Shown here: positions 17,250-25,192 of the stretch, piece by piece
Position numbering within the stretch: the first letter of the stretch is position 1
Layout: each line of letters begins with the position of its first letter
Source: JAMOBE01 sp039908285
GTDB lineage: Bacteria > Pseudomonadota > Alphaproteobacteria > Rhodospirillales > Rhodospirillaceae
Length of the DNA: 64,000 nt
NCBI GenBank assembly: GCA_039908285.1
Contig: JAMOBE010000004.1
Span: 1-64,000 of the forward strand
Direction: 5' to 3'
Position numbers and translations under genes: made by a program
Notes under the pieces: model-generated
The model's input: only the letters and a program-made list of their open reading frames with translations
Databases searched by the model: none
What the model was told of the DNA's origin: nothing

Positions 17250-17921
17250 TCAGAGATCGAGCAGCCAGTCGTCGCCGTCCCGTGGTGGGCGGCCGTGTCC
17301 GGCGGCGGTGCCTTTTCGTGCCGCGATCCGGCTCCACAGGCTGCACAGCGCCTCCCACACGATCTCCCACAGGCTCGGCTGGTCCAGGACGGGACCCGTC
17401 CACCACCCGTCCAGCGGCTCGCCGGGCTTTTGCGGAGCCGTCCCCGGTGCGGCGCGCGCCGGTTCGGGACCCGACAGCGCCTGTTCGAGATGGTCCCCAC
17501 CGTTGTCCTCAGGGGGCGGCCGAGGAGAAGCGCCGCGGGCGGCGCGCAACGCTTCATCGACGGCGGCGGAGGCCTGCCGCAGGGCCGCTACCGTCTCCGT
17601 GGTCACGGCGGCCGGATCCAGCTCGAGCAATGGCTCGAGGATCATTTCAAGGGTTGCCGCCGCCTCCTCCAGGTTCACCAGACCGAAGGCGCCCGCTCCG
17701 CCCCGGATGGAGTGGGCGGCACGGCTCGCCCTGACCAGGGTGTCGCCCGTCGCCGTGCCAGCATCAAGGGTGTTGAGACCGTACCTGAGGCCGGTCAGAA
17801 GCTGCCCGCACTCCAGCAGATACCCTTGCCTGTACTTGTGCAGCGGGCTCGCCACATCCGCCACATCCGCCACATCCTCCGCCCCGACGTCGTCGTCACC
17901 CTTCAGCACTGGCGCTCCCAT
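17250..17921 (-). CDS. Orphan Hpt protein resembling the CheA P1 domain
   Basis: A 223-residue protein whose first 110 residues form a histidine phosphotransfer domain. The phospho-acceptor is His70 in AAHSIRGGAGAFG, the wording typical of CheA P1 rather than of hybrid-kinase Hpt domains. No kinase, dimerisation or CheW-like domain follows. Instead there is a Pro/Gly/Ala-rich linker, a Trp-rich region (WTGPVLDQPSLWEIVWEAL) and an acidic hydrophobic tail DDWLLDL. It probably passes phosphate between a kinase and a response regulator encoded elsewhere. The start is ATG 17921; a TTG precedes it. Short tandem codons for DVA repeat three times near the N-terminus. Confidence 0.75.
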   Translation of the reverse strand: MGAPVLKGDDDVGAEDVADVADVASPLHKYRQGYLLECGQLLTGLRYGLNTLDAGTATGDTLVRASRAAHSIRGGAGAFGLVNLEEAAATLEMILEPLLELDPAAVTTETVAALRQASAAVDEALRAARGASPRPPPEDNGGDHLEQALSGPEPARAAPGTAPQKPGEPLDGWWTGPVLDQPSLWEIVWEALCSLWSRIAARKGTAAGHGRPPRDGDDWLLDL

Positions 17922-17935
17922 CAATCGTATCGGCG

Positions 17936-17965
17936 TTTATCGCCATTTTCGTTTCGTCTTTTCAA
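17936..17965 (-). promoter_or_regulatory. Candidate sigma70-type promoter of the Hpt gene
   Basis: On the minus strand, TTGAAA (17960-17965) and GATAAA (17936-17941) are separated by 18 bp. The predicted transcript would start only about eight bases before ATG 17921. No Shine-Dalgarno sequence precedes that ATG, so translation could be nearly leaderless. Read by eye only. Confidence 0.4.
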
Positions 17966-18089
17966 CAAGAATGCGGTCGTCGCCCGGAATCATGCCCGGG
18001 CCAGGGCGTCAGGGGCCTATCATTTCGGTAAAATGGGATTCCTGCCATACTCGCCTATCGCGGCCGTTGGCCGCAACCAATAAAGGAGT

Positions 18090-18148
18090 TGTACTGCTGA
18101 CCCCGAGACTCTTCGCTGCGCGCGAAGAGTCTCGGGGTCAGCAGTACA
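18090..18148. repeat. 59 bp near-perfect palindrome with 27 bp arms
   Basis: Arms 18090-18116 and 18122-18148 are exact inverted complements around the 5-base centre tgcgc. The sequence reads gtactgctgaccccgagact on the left and mirrors it on the right. It lies between the Hpt promoter region and the hydrolase gene at 18192. Such a long exact stem is rare for a simple terminator and no T-tract adjoins it. Confidence 0.9.
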
Positions 18149-18191
18149 GGGGGCCGGCGGACACATGACGTATGCGGAGGGGAGGGGGAGA

Positions 18192-19031
18192 ATGCTGACC
18201 GTGGTGGCGATCGTCCTTGGACTCTACGGAGCCCTCGTGGGAGGTGTCTACGGTGTTCAACGCTCGTTGATCTACTTTCCATCCGGACAAATTCCTTCGC
18301 CCGGCGCTGCCGGTGTGCCGGAAATGAGCGAGGTTCAGCTCGTCACGGCGGATGGACTCGGGTTGCGGGCCTGGTGGCGGCCACCGGGAAACGGGTTGAC
18401 GACCATCGTCTACTTCCATGGCAATGGCGGGAATATCGGCCACCGGGGCCACCGGGTGCGCCCGCTTCTGGACCTTGGACTTGGTGTGCTTCTGGTGGAG
18501 TACCGCGGGTATGGTGGTAATCCGGGTGAGCCCACGGAAGAGGGACTGTATGCCGACGGACGGGCCGCTCTTTCCTTTCTCGCCGATGCTGGGGTGCCCC
18601 CGGACCACTGGGTTCTCTACGGTGAATCCCTGGGTACGGGTGTGGCCGTGCGGATGGCCTTCGAGCGGGCAGCGGTGACGCCGCCCCGGCCGATCCGTGG
18701 CGTCATCCTGGAGGCGCCCTTCGATTCTCTGGCGGCGGTAGCCTCGGCGCACTACCCCTTCCTGCCCGTGGGCCTTCTGCTCAAGGATCGCTACGACTCA
18801 CTGGCAAGGATCGGGGCCATCCGGGTGCCCCTGCTGGTGGTTCATGGGGAGGCGGACACGGTGGTTCCGATTGCCCATGGCCGGCGCCTGTTCGCGGCTG
18901 CCGCCACGCCGAAGCAGGCGGTCTGGCTGCCCGATGTCGGTCACAATGACGTTTTCGAGAGAGGTGGTGCCGCCTCTATCCAGGTGTTCCTCCGATCCGG
19001 GCGGATCGACGCGAGCGCCCCACCCCCATGA
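18192..19031 (+). CDS. Membrane-anchored alpha/beta hydrolase (BEM46/ABHD17-like)
   Basis: A 279-residue serine hydrolase with an N-terminal membrane helix followed by RSLIYFPSGQ, the usual opening of this family. It has the oxyanion motif YFHGNGGN, nucleophile Ser in YGESLGTG, catalytic Asp in HGEADTVVP and His in VGHNDVF. The substrate is unknown; relatives are lipid- or acyl-modifying hydrolases. I chose ATG 18192 because GGAGG lies six bases upstream; ATG 18165 adds nine residues. The exact palindrome 18090-18148 lies just before it. A second hydrolase of the same broad type is encoded at 45179-45979. Confidence 0.82.
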   Translation: MLTVVAIVLGLYGALVGGVYGVQRSLIYFPSGQIPSPGAAGVPEMSEVQLVTADGLGLRAWWRPPGNGLTTIVYFHGNGGNIGHRGHRVRPLLDLGLGVLLVEYRGYGGNPGEPTEEGLYADGRAALSFLADAGVPPDHWVLYGESLGTGVAVRMAFERAAVTPPRPIRGVILEAPFDSLAAVASAHYPFLPVGLLLKDRYDSLARIGAIRVPLLVVHGEADTVVPIAHGRRLFAAAATPKQAVWLPDVGHNDVFERGGAASIQVFLRSGRIDASAPPP

Positions 19032-19118
19032 GAAATTGGACGTTCGAGGAATCCTCCTCCCCTCGGAGAGGCACTCCATGATATGGTTTCTTCCGGTAGT
19101 ATACTTTGGGGGAGAGTT

Positions 19119-19745
19119 ATGAGCACTGATATTCTCAACTTCACACGAGAGGCGCTGGCCACGGGAATTCCGCGCGATGACATCTCTCAGGCATTGCGGC
19201 AGGCCGGATGGCCGGAGGAGGACATCAGGAATGCCCTGGGGGCTTTTGCCGAGGTTGACTTCGCCATTCCCGTACCCAGACGACGTCCCTATCTGACCGC
19301 ACGTGAGCTTTTCATGTACATGGTCATGTTCTCAACGCTCTATGTGTGTGCCTATCACCTTGGTTCCATCGCATTCGAATTCATCAACCGGGCTTTTCCC
19401 GATTCGGTACAGCCCCAAACCCTGGCAACCGCCAGCGTCGCTATTCGTATGGATGTATCGTCCCTGATCGTCGCCTTTCCGTTGTTCCTGTTTGTCTTTC
19501 GGTCGATCAGCACCGCCGTGGCGAAGGATCCCATAAAACGCGAGTCGCGCCCGCGCAAGTTCCTGACCTACCTGACCCTGTTCATCGCCGGGATTCTGCT
19601 GTGCGGGGACCTTGTCAGTCTCGTCTATCGACTTTTCGGTGGAGAGCTTACCGTTCGCTTCATATTGAAGGTACTGACCATCGCGACCATCGCGGGCGGC
19701 ACGTTCCTCTACTTCCTGCTGGACATCCGGAAGGGAGAGTCGTGA
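19119..19745 (+). CDS. DUF5671-like four-helix membrane protein
   Basis: A 208-residue protein. The first 45 residues look like a small helical UBA-type domain (ALATGIPRDDISQALRQAGWPEEDIRNAL). Four hydrophobic helices follow (LFMYMVMFSTLYVCAYHL, then LIVAFPLFLFVF, LTLFIAGILLCGDLVSLVY and a fourth near the C-terminus). This layout matches proteins annotated with DUF5671, whose function is unknown. ATG 19119 follows a strong GGGGGAGAG. The next gene begins three bases after its stop, so the two are cotranscribed and likely act together. Confidence 0.7.
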   Translation: MSTDILNFTREALATGIPRDDISQALRQAGWPEEDIRNALGAFAEVDFAIPVPRRRPYLTARELFMYMVMFSTLYVCAYHLGSIAFEFINRAFPDSVQPQTLATASVAIRMDVSSLIVAFPLFLFVFRSISTAVAKDPIKRESRPRKFLTYLTLFIAGILLCGDLVSLVYRLFGGELTVRFILKVLTIATIAGGTFLYFLLDIRKGES

Positions 19746-19747
19746 TC

Positions 19748-20176
19748 ATGCGGGCGTCGTCGTTCTTCACCGTTGTCTCGAGTGTGGCCGTGGTGGTGGC
19801 CGTGGTCGCCGGGGTGGCCGTGATCGATTCGCCCTGGGATGCAAGGACAAAGCGACTGGACCAGCGACGGCTGTCGGATCTGCAGTCCCTCGTTCGCGCC
19901 ATCAACGCCTATCATGGCCGGTATGACAAACTGCCGGCGTCCCTTGGTGATATGCAGCAGCCGGACCTGGCAACCGAGTCCACTTCGGACCCGGAAACCA
20001 ATCAGATGTACGAGTATTATTTGGGCGAAGGGGCATCCTATCGCCTTTGCGCCACGTTCACCGGAGTTCTGGACAATGACGGCGTGAAGGAACGGAGACT
20101 CGCTGCCACCTGGCGTCATGGCGCGGGACGGAACTGTTTCAATTTCACGGTGCCACCCGTGAGAAAACCGGGCTAG
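19748..20176 (+). CDS. Small membrane-anchored protein of unknown function
   Basis: A 142-residue protein with one N-terminal helix (FFTVVSSVAVVVAVVAGVAV) and an extracytoplasmic soluble part. Its pattern LVRAINAYHGRYDKLPASLGDM resembles the alpha-helix and loop region of type II secretion pseudopilins, but there is no prepilin peptidase site. The two mature Cys (RLCATF and GRNCFNF) could form a disulfide. It follows the DUF5671-like gene with GGGAG ten bases before the ATG. GTG 19742 overlapping the previous stop is an alternative. I do not recognise a named family. Confidence 0.6.
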   Translation: MRASSFFTVVSSVAVVVAVVAGVAVIDSPWDARTKRLDQRRLSDLQSLVRAINAYHGRYDKLPASLGDMQQPDLATESTSDPETNQMYEYYLGEGASYRLCATFTGVLDNDGVKERRLAATWRHGAGRNCFNFTVPPVRKPG

Positions 20177-20214
20177 GCTGCGGTGTGGTCCGTTTCCGTC
20201 CATCCGGCTGACAA

Positions 20215-21615
20215 ATGAAAAAGCCCGCGAGCGAATACGTCTGCCAGTCCTGCGGCGCCAGCTTCCCGAAGTGGGGCGGGCGTTGCGATGCCTGCGGCGA
20301 GTGGAACACCCTGGTGGAGGAGGCCCCCCGCGAGGCGGCGCCCAAGGGCCTCGGGACATCCCGGGCCGGGCGGCGGATCGCCTTCGTCGGCCTGGCCGGC
20401 CAGGCGGAGGGGGTGCCCCGCCGCTCCACCGGCATCGCCGAGCTGGACCGGGTGTGCGGCGGCGGCCTGGTGGCGGGGTCGGTGCTGCTGGTGGGGGGCG
20501 ACCCGGGGATCGGCAAGTCGACCCTTTTGCTCCAGGCCTCGGCCTCGCTGGCCCGCGAGGGGGAGGTCGTCTACATCTCGGGCGAGGAGGCGGTGGATCA
20601 GGTGCGGCTGCGGGCGAGCCGCCTTGGCCTGGCCGAGGCCCGCGTCAGCCTGGCCGCCGCCACCAGCGTGCGCGACATCGTCGCCTCCCTGGACGAGGGC
20701 GGCCCGGACGGGGCCCGGGTGGCGGTGATCGACTCGATCCAGACCATGTACGTGGACACCCTCGACTCGGCTCCCGGCACCGTGGCCCAGGTGCGGGCCT
20801 CGGCCCAGGAGCTGATCCGGCTGGCCAAACGGCGGGGCGTCGCCCTGTTCCTGGTGGGCCACGTCACCAAGGAGGGACTCATCGCCGGCCCCCGCGTGCT
20901 GGAACATATGGTTGACACGGTGCTCTACTTCGAAGGGGATCGCGGCCACCAGTTTCGCATCCTGCGGGCGGTCAAGAACCGCTTCGGCGCCACGGATGAG
21001 ATCGGCGTCTTCGAGATGACCGACGGCGGACTGATGGAGGTGGCCAATCCCTCCGCCCTGTTCCTGGCCGAGCGCCGCGGCAACGTCTCGGGCGCCTGCG
21101 TGTTCGCCGGCATCGAGGGCTCGCGGCCCATGCTGGTGGAAATCCAGGCCCTGGTGGCCCAGAGCGGGCTGGGCACGCCGCGGCGGGCGGTGGTGGGCTG
21201 GGATGGCGGACGGCTCGCCATGGTCATGGCGGTGCTGGAGGCCCGCTGCGGCCTTGCCTTGGGGGCCAATGACGTATATTTGAACGTGGCGGGCGGACTG
21301 CGCATCACCGAGCCGGCCGCCGATCTGGCGGTGGCCGCGGCGCTGGTGTCGTCGGTGACGGCGGTGCCGGTGCCGGCCGACATGGCGGTGTTCGGCGAGA
21401 TCGGCCTGTCGGGGGAGGTACGGGCGGTCGCCCAGGGGGACGCCCGCCTGAAGGAGGCGGCCAAGCTGGGGTTCGGCCGCGCCATGGTGCCGTCAAGGCC
21501 GCGCGCGGCGGAGCGGCGCCGAGGCGGTCCGGGGGACGCCCACGGGCTGGACGTGCGCGAGATCGGTCATCTGCAGGACCTGGTGGACATCTTCCTGCGA
21601 GAGAAAACGCAATGA
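20215..21615 (+). CDS. radA: DNA repair protein RadA (Sms)
   Basis: A 466-residue RecA-like branch-migration ATPase used in recombinational repair. It has an N-terminal C4 zinc finger (YVCQSCGASF and RCDACGEW), a Walker A motif GGDPGIGKST, a Walker B stretch VAVIDSIQTMY, the RadA-specific KNRFG motif, and a C-terminal Lon-protease-like domain (about 290-460). Length and order are normal. It heads a translationally coupled group: its TGA overlaps the ATG of cvpA. Confidence 0.95.
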   Translation: MKKPASEYVCQSCGASFPKWGGRCDACGEWNTLVEEAPREAAPKGLGTSRAGRRIAFVGLAGQAEGVPRRSTGIAELDRVCGGGLVAGSVLLVGGDPGIGKSTLLLQASASLAREGEVVYISGEEAVDQVRLRASRLGLAEARVSLAAATSVRDIVASLDEGGPDGARVAVIDSIQTMYVDTLDSAPGTVAQVRASAQELIRLAKRRGVALFLVGHVTKEGLIAGPRVLEHMVDTVLYFEGDRGHQFRILRAVKNRFGATDEIGVFEMTDGGLMEVANPSALFLAERRGNVSGACVFAGIEGSRPMLVEIQALVAQSGLGTPRRAVVGWDGGRLAMVMAVLEARCGLALGANDVYLNVAGGLRITEPAADLAVAAALVSSVTAVPVPADMAVFGEIGLSGEVRAVAQGDARLKEAAKLGFGRAMVPSRPRAAERRRGGPGDAHGLDVREIGHLQDLVDIFLREKTQ

Positions 21616-22280
21616 ACGGACCCGGGACCATTCTTGACGTCATCCTCGCCGGGCTGCTGCTCTTCTCGGGGCTGCTCGCCTATCTGCGCGGCTTCGTCCA
21701 CGAGGTCTTGAGCATCACCGCCTGGATCGGAGCGGCCCTGGCCGCCATGCATGGCCTGCCGCTCGTGCGGCCTTACGCCCGCGACGTGATCCACGTCGGC
21801 TGGGCGGCCGATGCCGCCGCCGGAGCGGCCATCTTCCTCGTCACCCTGCTGCTGTTGTCCATGGCCACGCGGGCCGTGTCCCAGATGGTCCACAGCACGT
21901 CGCTGGGGTCCCTTGACCGGGCGCTCGGGTTCTTTTTCGGTATCCTGAGGGGTGCCGCCCTGATCGGGCTTGCCTATATACTGGTGGTGTCGCTGGTGGA
22001 GCCGACGGATCGGCCGGAGTGGCTGACGCGGGCTCGCGCCCTTCCCGTCATCGAGCGGGTGGCGGACATGATCCGGGCGGTCGTGCCCGACGAGCTGGCG
22101 GCGGCGAGGACCTCCATCGACAATGCCGCCGAGAAGGCCCGGTCGGCGATGGAGGCCGAGCGGGCGTTCCAGAAACTCAGCCAGCCGGTGCCCACGGCCG
22201 GCCCGCGCCGACGGGATGACAGCGGCTATGACGACTCCCAGCGGCGGGACATGGACAAGCTGTTCCAGACCACGCAATGA
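21612..22280 (+). CDS. cvpA: CvpA family membrane protein
   Basis: A 222-residue inner-membrane protein with four hydrophobic helices in the first 130 residues and the family signatures ILAGLLLFSGLLAYLRGF, LSITAWIGAALAA and SLDRALGFFFGILRGA. The C-terminal 90 residues are soluble and charged. CvpA is required for colicin V production in E. coli and links to envelope maintenance; its biochemical role is unclear. In many proteobacteria it precedes purF, as here. ATGA overlaps occur at both ends (with radA and purF). Confidence 0.9.
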   Translation: MNGPGTILDVILAGLLLFSGLLAYLRGFVHEVLSITAWIGAALAAMHGLPLVRPYARDVIHVGWAADAAAGAAIFLVTLLLLSMATRAVSQMVHSTSLGSLDRALGFFFGILRGAALIGLAYILVVSLVEPTDRPEWLTRARALPVIERVADMIRAVVPDELAAARTSIDNAAEKARSAMEAERAFQKLSQPVPTAGPRRRDDSGYDDSQRRDMDKLFQTTQ

Positions 22281-23782
22281 CGAATCCCACCCCCCGGGAG
22301 GAGCAAAACCCGTTGACCCTCGTGACCACCGACCCCTTCGACGACGATCACCTGCACGAGGAGTGCGGCGTGTTCGGCATCTTCGGCGACCGTGATGCCT
22401 CGGCCCACACCGGGCTTGGGCTGCATGCGCTCCAGCATCGGGGACAGGAGGCGGCCGGCATCGTCAGCTTCGACGGCGAGCGGTTCAACTCGCACCGGGG
22501 CCTCGGCCACGTGTCGGAGAACTTCGCCTCCGACGAGGTGATGCAGCGCATGGCCGGCCACATGGCCATCGGCCACGTGCGCTATGCCACCACCGGCGAC
22601 ACCATCCTGCGCAACGTCCAGCCGCTGTTCGCCGATTTCGAGTTCGGCGGCCTCGCCATCGGTCACAACGGCAACCTCACCAATGCCGTGACCCTGCGCC
22701 GCAACCTGGTGCGGCGGGGCTGCCTGTTCCAGTCCACCACCGACACCGAGGTCATCGTCCACCTGATCGCCATCAGCCAGTACTCGACGGTCGAGGACCG
22801 CATGATCGACGCCTTGCGCCAGGTGGAGGGAGCCTACTCGCTGGTGGCCATGACCCGCGACGCCCTGATCGGCGTTCGCGACCCCCTGGGGTTCCGGCCG
22901 CTGGTGCTGGGCCGGCTGGGAGCGGCCTACATCCTGTGCTCGGAGACCTGCGCCCTCGACATCATCGGCGCCGAGTTCGTGCGCGACGTCGATCCGGGCG
23001 AACTGGTGGTGGTGGACGAGCGGGGGGTGCGCTCCATCAAGCCGTTCCCGAAGCAGCAGCGCCGCTTCTGCATCTTCGAGTACATCTACTTCGCCCGTCC
23101 CGACAGCGTGATGGAGGGCATCAGCGTCTACGACGCCCGCAAGCGCATCGGCGCCGAACTGGCGCGGGAAAGCGCCGTCAGCGCCGACGTGGTGGTGCCG
23201 GTGCCCGACTCCGGGGTGCCGGCGGCCATGGGCTTCGCCACCGAGGCGGGGATTCCCTTCGAGTACGGCATCATCCGCAACCACTACGTGGGACGCACCT
23301 TCATCCAGCCCACCGACCGCACGCGCCACATCGGCGTCAAGCGCAAGCACAACACCAACCGCGCCGCCCTGGCGGGGAAGCGGGTGGTGCTGGTGGACGA
23401 CTCGATCGTGCGCGGCACCACCTCGATGAAGATCGTCGACATGGTGCGCCAGGCCGGAGCCCGCGAGGTGCACATGCGCATTTCCTCGCCGCCGACGGCC
23501 CACCCCTGCTTCTTCGGCATCGACACGCCAAGGCGCGAGAAGCTGCTGGCCGCCCGCCATTCGGTGCCGGAAATGGCGACGCTCCTTGGCGTCGATTCCC
23601 TCGCCTTCATCTCCATCGACGGCCTGCACCGGGCGCTGGGCGAGGACGGACGCGGCCCGGGGGCCAGGCGGTTCTGCGATGCCTGCTTCACCGGCGATTA
23701 TCCCATAAGCCTCACCGATCACAGCGACACCCAGGCACCGGTGCAACTTTCCCTGCTGATGGAGAGGGGGGGACGCCGATGA
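22277..23782 (+). CDS. purF: Amidophosphoribosyltransferase
   Basis: Committed step of purine synthesis, transferring glutamine-derived ammonia to PRPP. The 501-residue protein has an N-terminal Ntn glutaminase domain with nucleophile Cys30 in EECGVFGIFG; a propeptide before it would be removed. The C-terminal phosphoribosyltransferase domain has the PRPP loop VVLVDDSIVRGTT. The segment HNGNLTN and the flag-like region RNHYVGRTFIQPT are also present. The stop overlaps the start of the downstream reductase gene. Confidence 0.96.
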   Translation: MTNPTPREEQNPLTLVTTDPFDDDHLHEECGVFGIFGDRDASAHTGLGLHALQHRGQEAAGIVSFDGERFNSHRGLGHVSENFASDEVMQRMAGHMAIGHVRYATTGDTILRNVQPLFADFEFGGLAIGHNGNLTNAVTLRRNLVRRGCLFQSTTDTEVIVHLIAISQYSTVEDRMIDALRQVEGAYSLVAMTRDALIGVRDPLGFRPLVLGRLGAAYILCSETCALDIIGAEFVRDVDPGELVVVDERGVRSIKPFPKQQRRFCIFEYIYFARPDSVMEGISVYDARKRIGAELARESAVSADVVVPVPDSGVPAAMGFATEAGIPFEYGIIRNHYVGRTFIQPTDRTRHIGVKRKHNTNRAALAGKRVVLVDDSIVRGTTSMKIVDMVRQAGAREVHMRISSPPTAHPCFFGIDTPRREKLLAARHSVPEMATLLGVDSLAFISIDGLHRALGEDGRGPGARRFCDACFTGDYPISLTDHSDTQAPVQLSLLMERGGRR

Positions 23783-24531
23783 GCGCCACGATCACCACCA
23801 CCGACGCACCGGCCCCGGCCACGGGCCGCATGGAGGGGCGCATTGCCCTGGTCACCGGGGCCTCGCGGGGGATCGGACGGGCGGTGGCCCGGCGGTTCGC
23901 CGAGGAAGGGGCCCGCGTCATCGCCGTCGCCCGCACCCAGGGTGCGCTCGAGGAACTGGACGACGAGATCCGCGCCCTCGGCCGCGACAATCAGGCGGTG
24001 CTGGTGGCCGAGGATCTGGCCGATCACGACAAGATCGACCAGATGGGCCTCGCGGTCTATCAGCGCTTCGGCCGCCTGGACGTGCTGGTGGGTAACGCGG
24101 CCATGCTGGGCACCCTGAGCCCCATGGGCCACATCAAGCCCGACGAGTGGCAGCGGGTGATGGCCGTCAACGTCACCGCCAACTATCGCCTGATTCGCAG
24201 TTTCGACCCGCTGCTGCGCCAGTCGGACGCCGGGCGGGCGATTTTCGTCACCTCCGGCGTGGCGTCGGGGGTGTTTCCCTACTGGGGCGCCTATGCCACG
24301 TCGAAGGCCGCCCTCGAGATGATGGTCAAGGTCTATGCCGGAGAGGTTGCCACCACCGGTATTCGCGTGAACCTGCTGGATCCCGGCGTGGTGCGCACCC
24401 GCATGCGGGCGCTGGCCTTCCCAGGCGAAGATCCCGAGACCCTTCCGCCGCCGGAGAGCATCACCGGGGCCTTCGTCGATCTCGCCCTGCCGACCTGCCG
24501 GCGCCATGGCGATGTCGTGCGGACCTGGTGA
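23779..24531 (+). CDS. Short-chain dehydrogenase/reductase
   Basis: A 250-residue classical SDR with the cofactor motif TGASRGIG near residue 28, NAG-equivalent NAAML, catalytic Ser in VTSGVAS and the YxxxK pair in YATSKAA. The basic Arg after the glycine motif suggests NADP(H). It is translationally coupled to purF (ATGA), but no purine role is known for such enzymes. Orthologues placed after purF are common in Rhodospirillales, a conservation I recall rather than tested. The substrate is unknown. Confidence 0.85.
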   Translation: MSATITTTDAPAPATGRMEGRIALVTGASRGIGRAVARRFAEEGARVIAVARTQGALEELDDEIRALGRDNQAVLVAEDLADHDKIDQMGLAVYQRFGRLDVLVGNAAMLGTLSPMGHIKPDEWQRVMAVNVTANYRLIRSFDPLLRQSDAGRAIFVTSGVASGVFPYWGAYATSKAALEMMVKVYAGEVATTGIRVNLLDPGVVRTRMRALAFPGEDPETLPPPESITGAFVDLALPTCRRHGDVVRTW

Positions 24532-24659
24532 CGGTGCGGAACGCCTCCGGGAAAGCAGGGGATTGTTTCCGTTACAGGGAAGGGCAATAATGGCCGCTGC
24601 CGATGGAGGCTTGGGGGCGACGGGCGGTGCGTGCGCCTGCGTCGCGGAGGGGAGGCGGG

Positions 24660-25178
24660 ATGTCTGAAGCTCTGAGTCTCGAAGGCATTCCCGCGGACGA
24701 GCTGGAAGCCTTCCTCGAGTTCCGCGCCAAGGTGGCCAGCGCCAATATCGACGACCAGACTCTTCTGGCGACCGACTACCTGAACCACTTCAACGAAATC
24801 GTCATGCTGCTGGAAATGGTCGCGGACATGCCGGAGATCCTGGAGGATGCCAAGGCCTGGCAGCCCAAGGGCTATTGCGATCACTTCCGTGATTCGACCT
24901 TTTCCGACAAGGACCTGGCCATCGAGGCCTATAGCCGCGTGCCGTCCAAGTTCCGCCTGCCGTTCGAGGAGACGGTGGAACACATCAACCGCCTGATCGC
25001 CCAGTCGCTGGGCCACCTCGAGGATACCATCGGCACCGGTGACACCGACCTCCTGCGCATGAAGGCGAGCGCCTGCTCCCGGGCGGTGCAGAAGCTGATG
25101 GACGTGGCCAGCGCCATCATCCACGGCTCCAGCGTCACCATGCAGCAGGAAGAAATCGACGAACTGCTGGGCTTCTGA
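24660..25178 (+). CDS. Helical protein with CheY-binding-like C-terminal tail
   Basis: A 172-residue, mostly alpha-helical acidic protein that I do not recognise by name. The ATG at 24660 follows GGAGG. The core is amphipathic helices (LLATDYLNHFNEIVMLLEMVADMPEIL, written here only as a guide to residues 37-60). The last twelve residues read MQQEEIDELLGF. This matches the form Q-x-E/D-I/V-D-x-L-L of known CheY-binding peptides in FliM (N-terminal) and CheZ (C-terminal). A CheZ-like or response-regulator-binding role is inference; the CheZ catalytic motif was not identified. It sits alone between the purF group and a convergent kinase gene. Confidence 0.6.
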   Translation: MSEALSLEGIPADELEAFLEFRAKVASANIDDQTLLATDYLNHFNEIVMLLEMVADMPEILEDAKAWQPKGYCDHFRDSTFSDKDLAIEAYSRVPSKFRLPFEETVEHINRLIAQSLGHLEDTIGTGDTDLLRMKASACSRAVQKLMDVASAIIHGSSVTMQQEEIDELLGF

Positions 25179-25192
25179 TCCGCCTTATCTCC

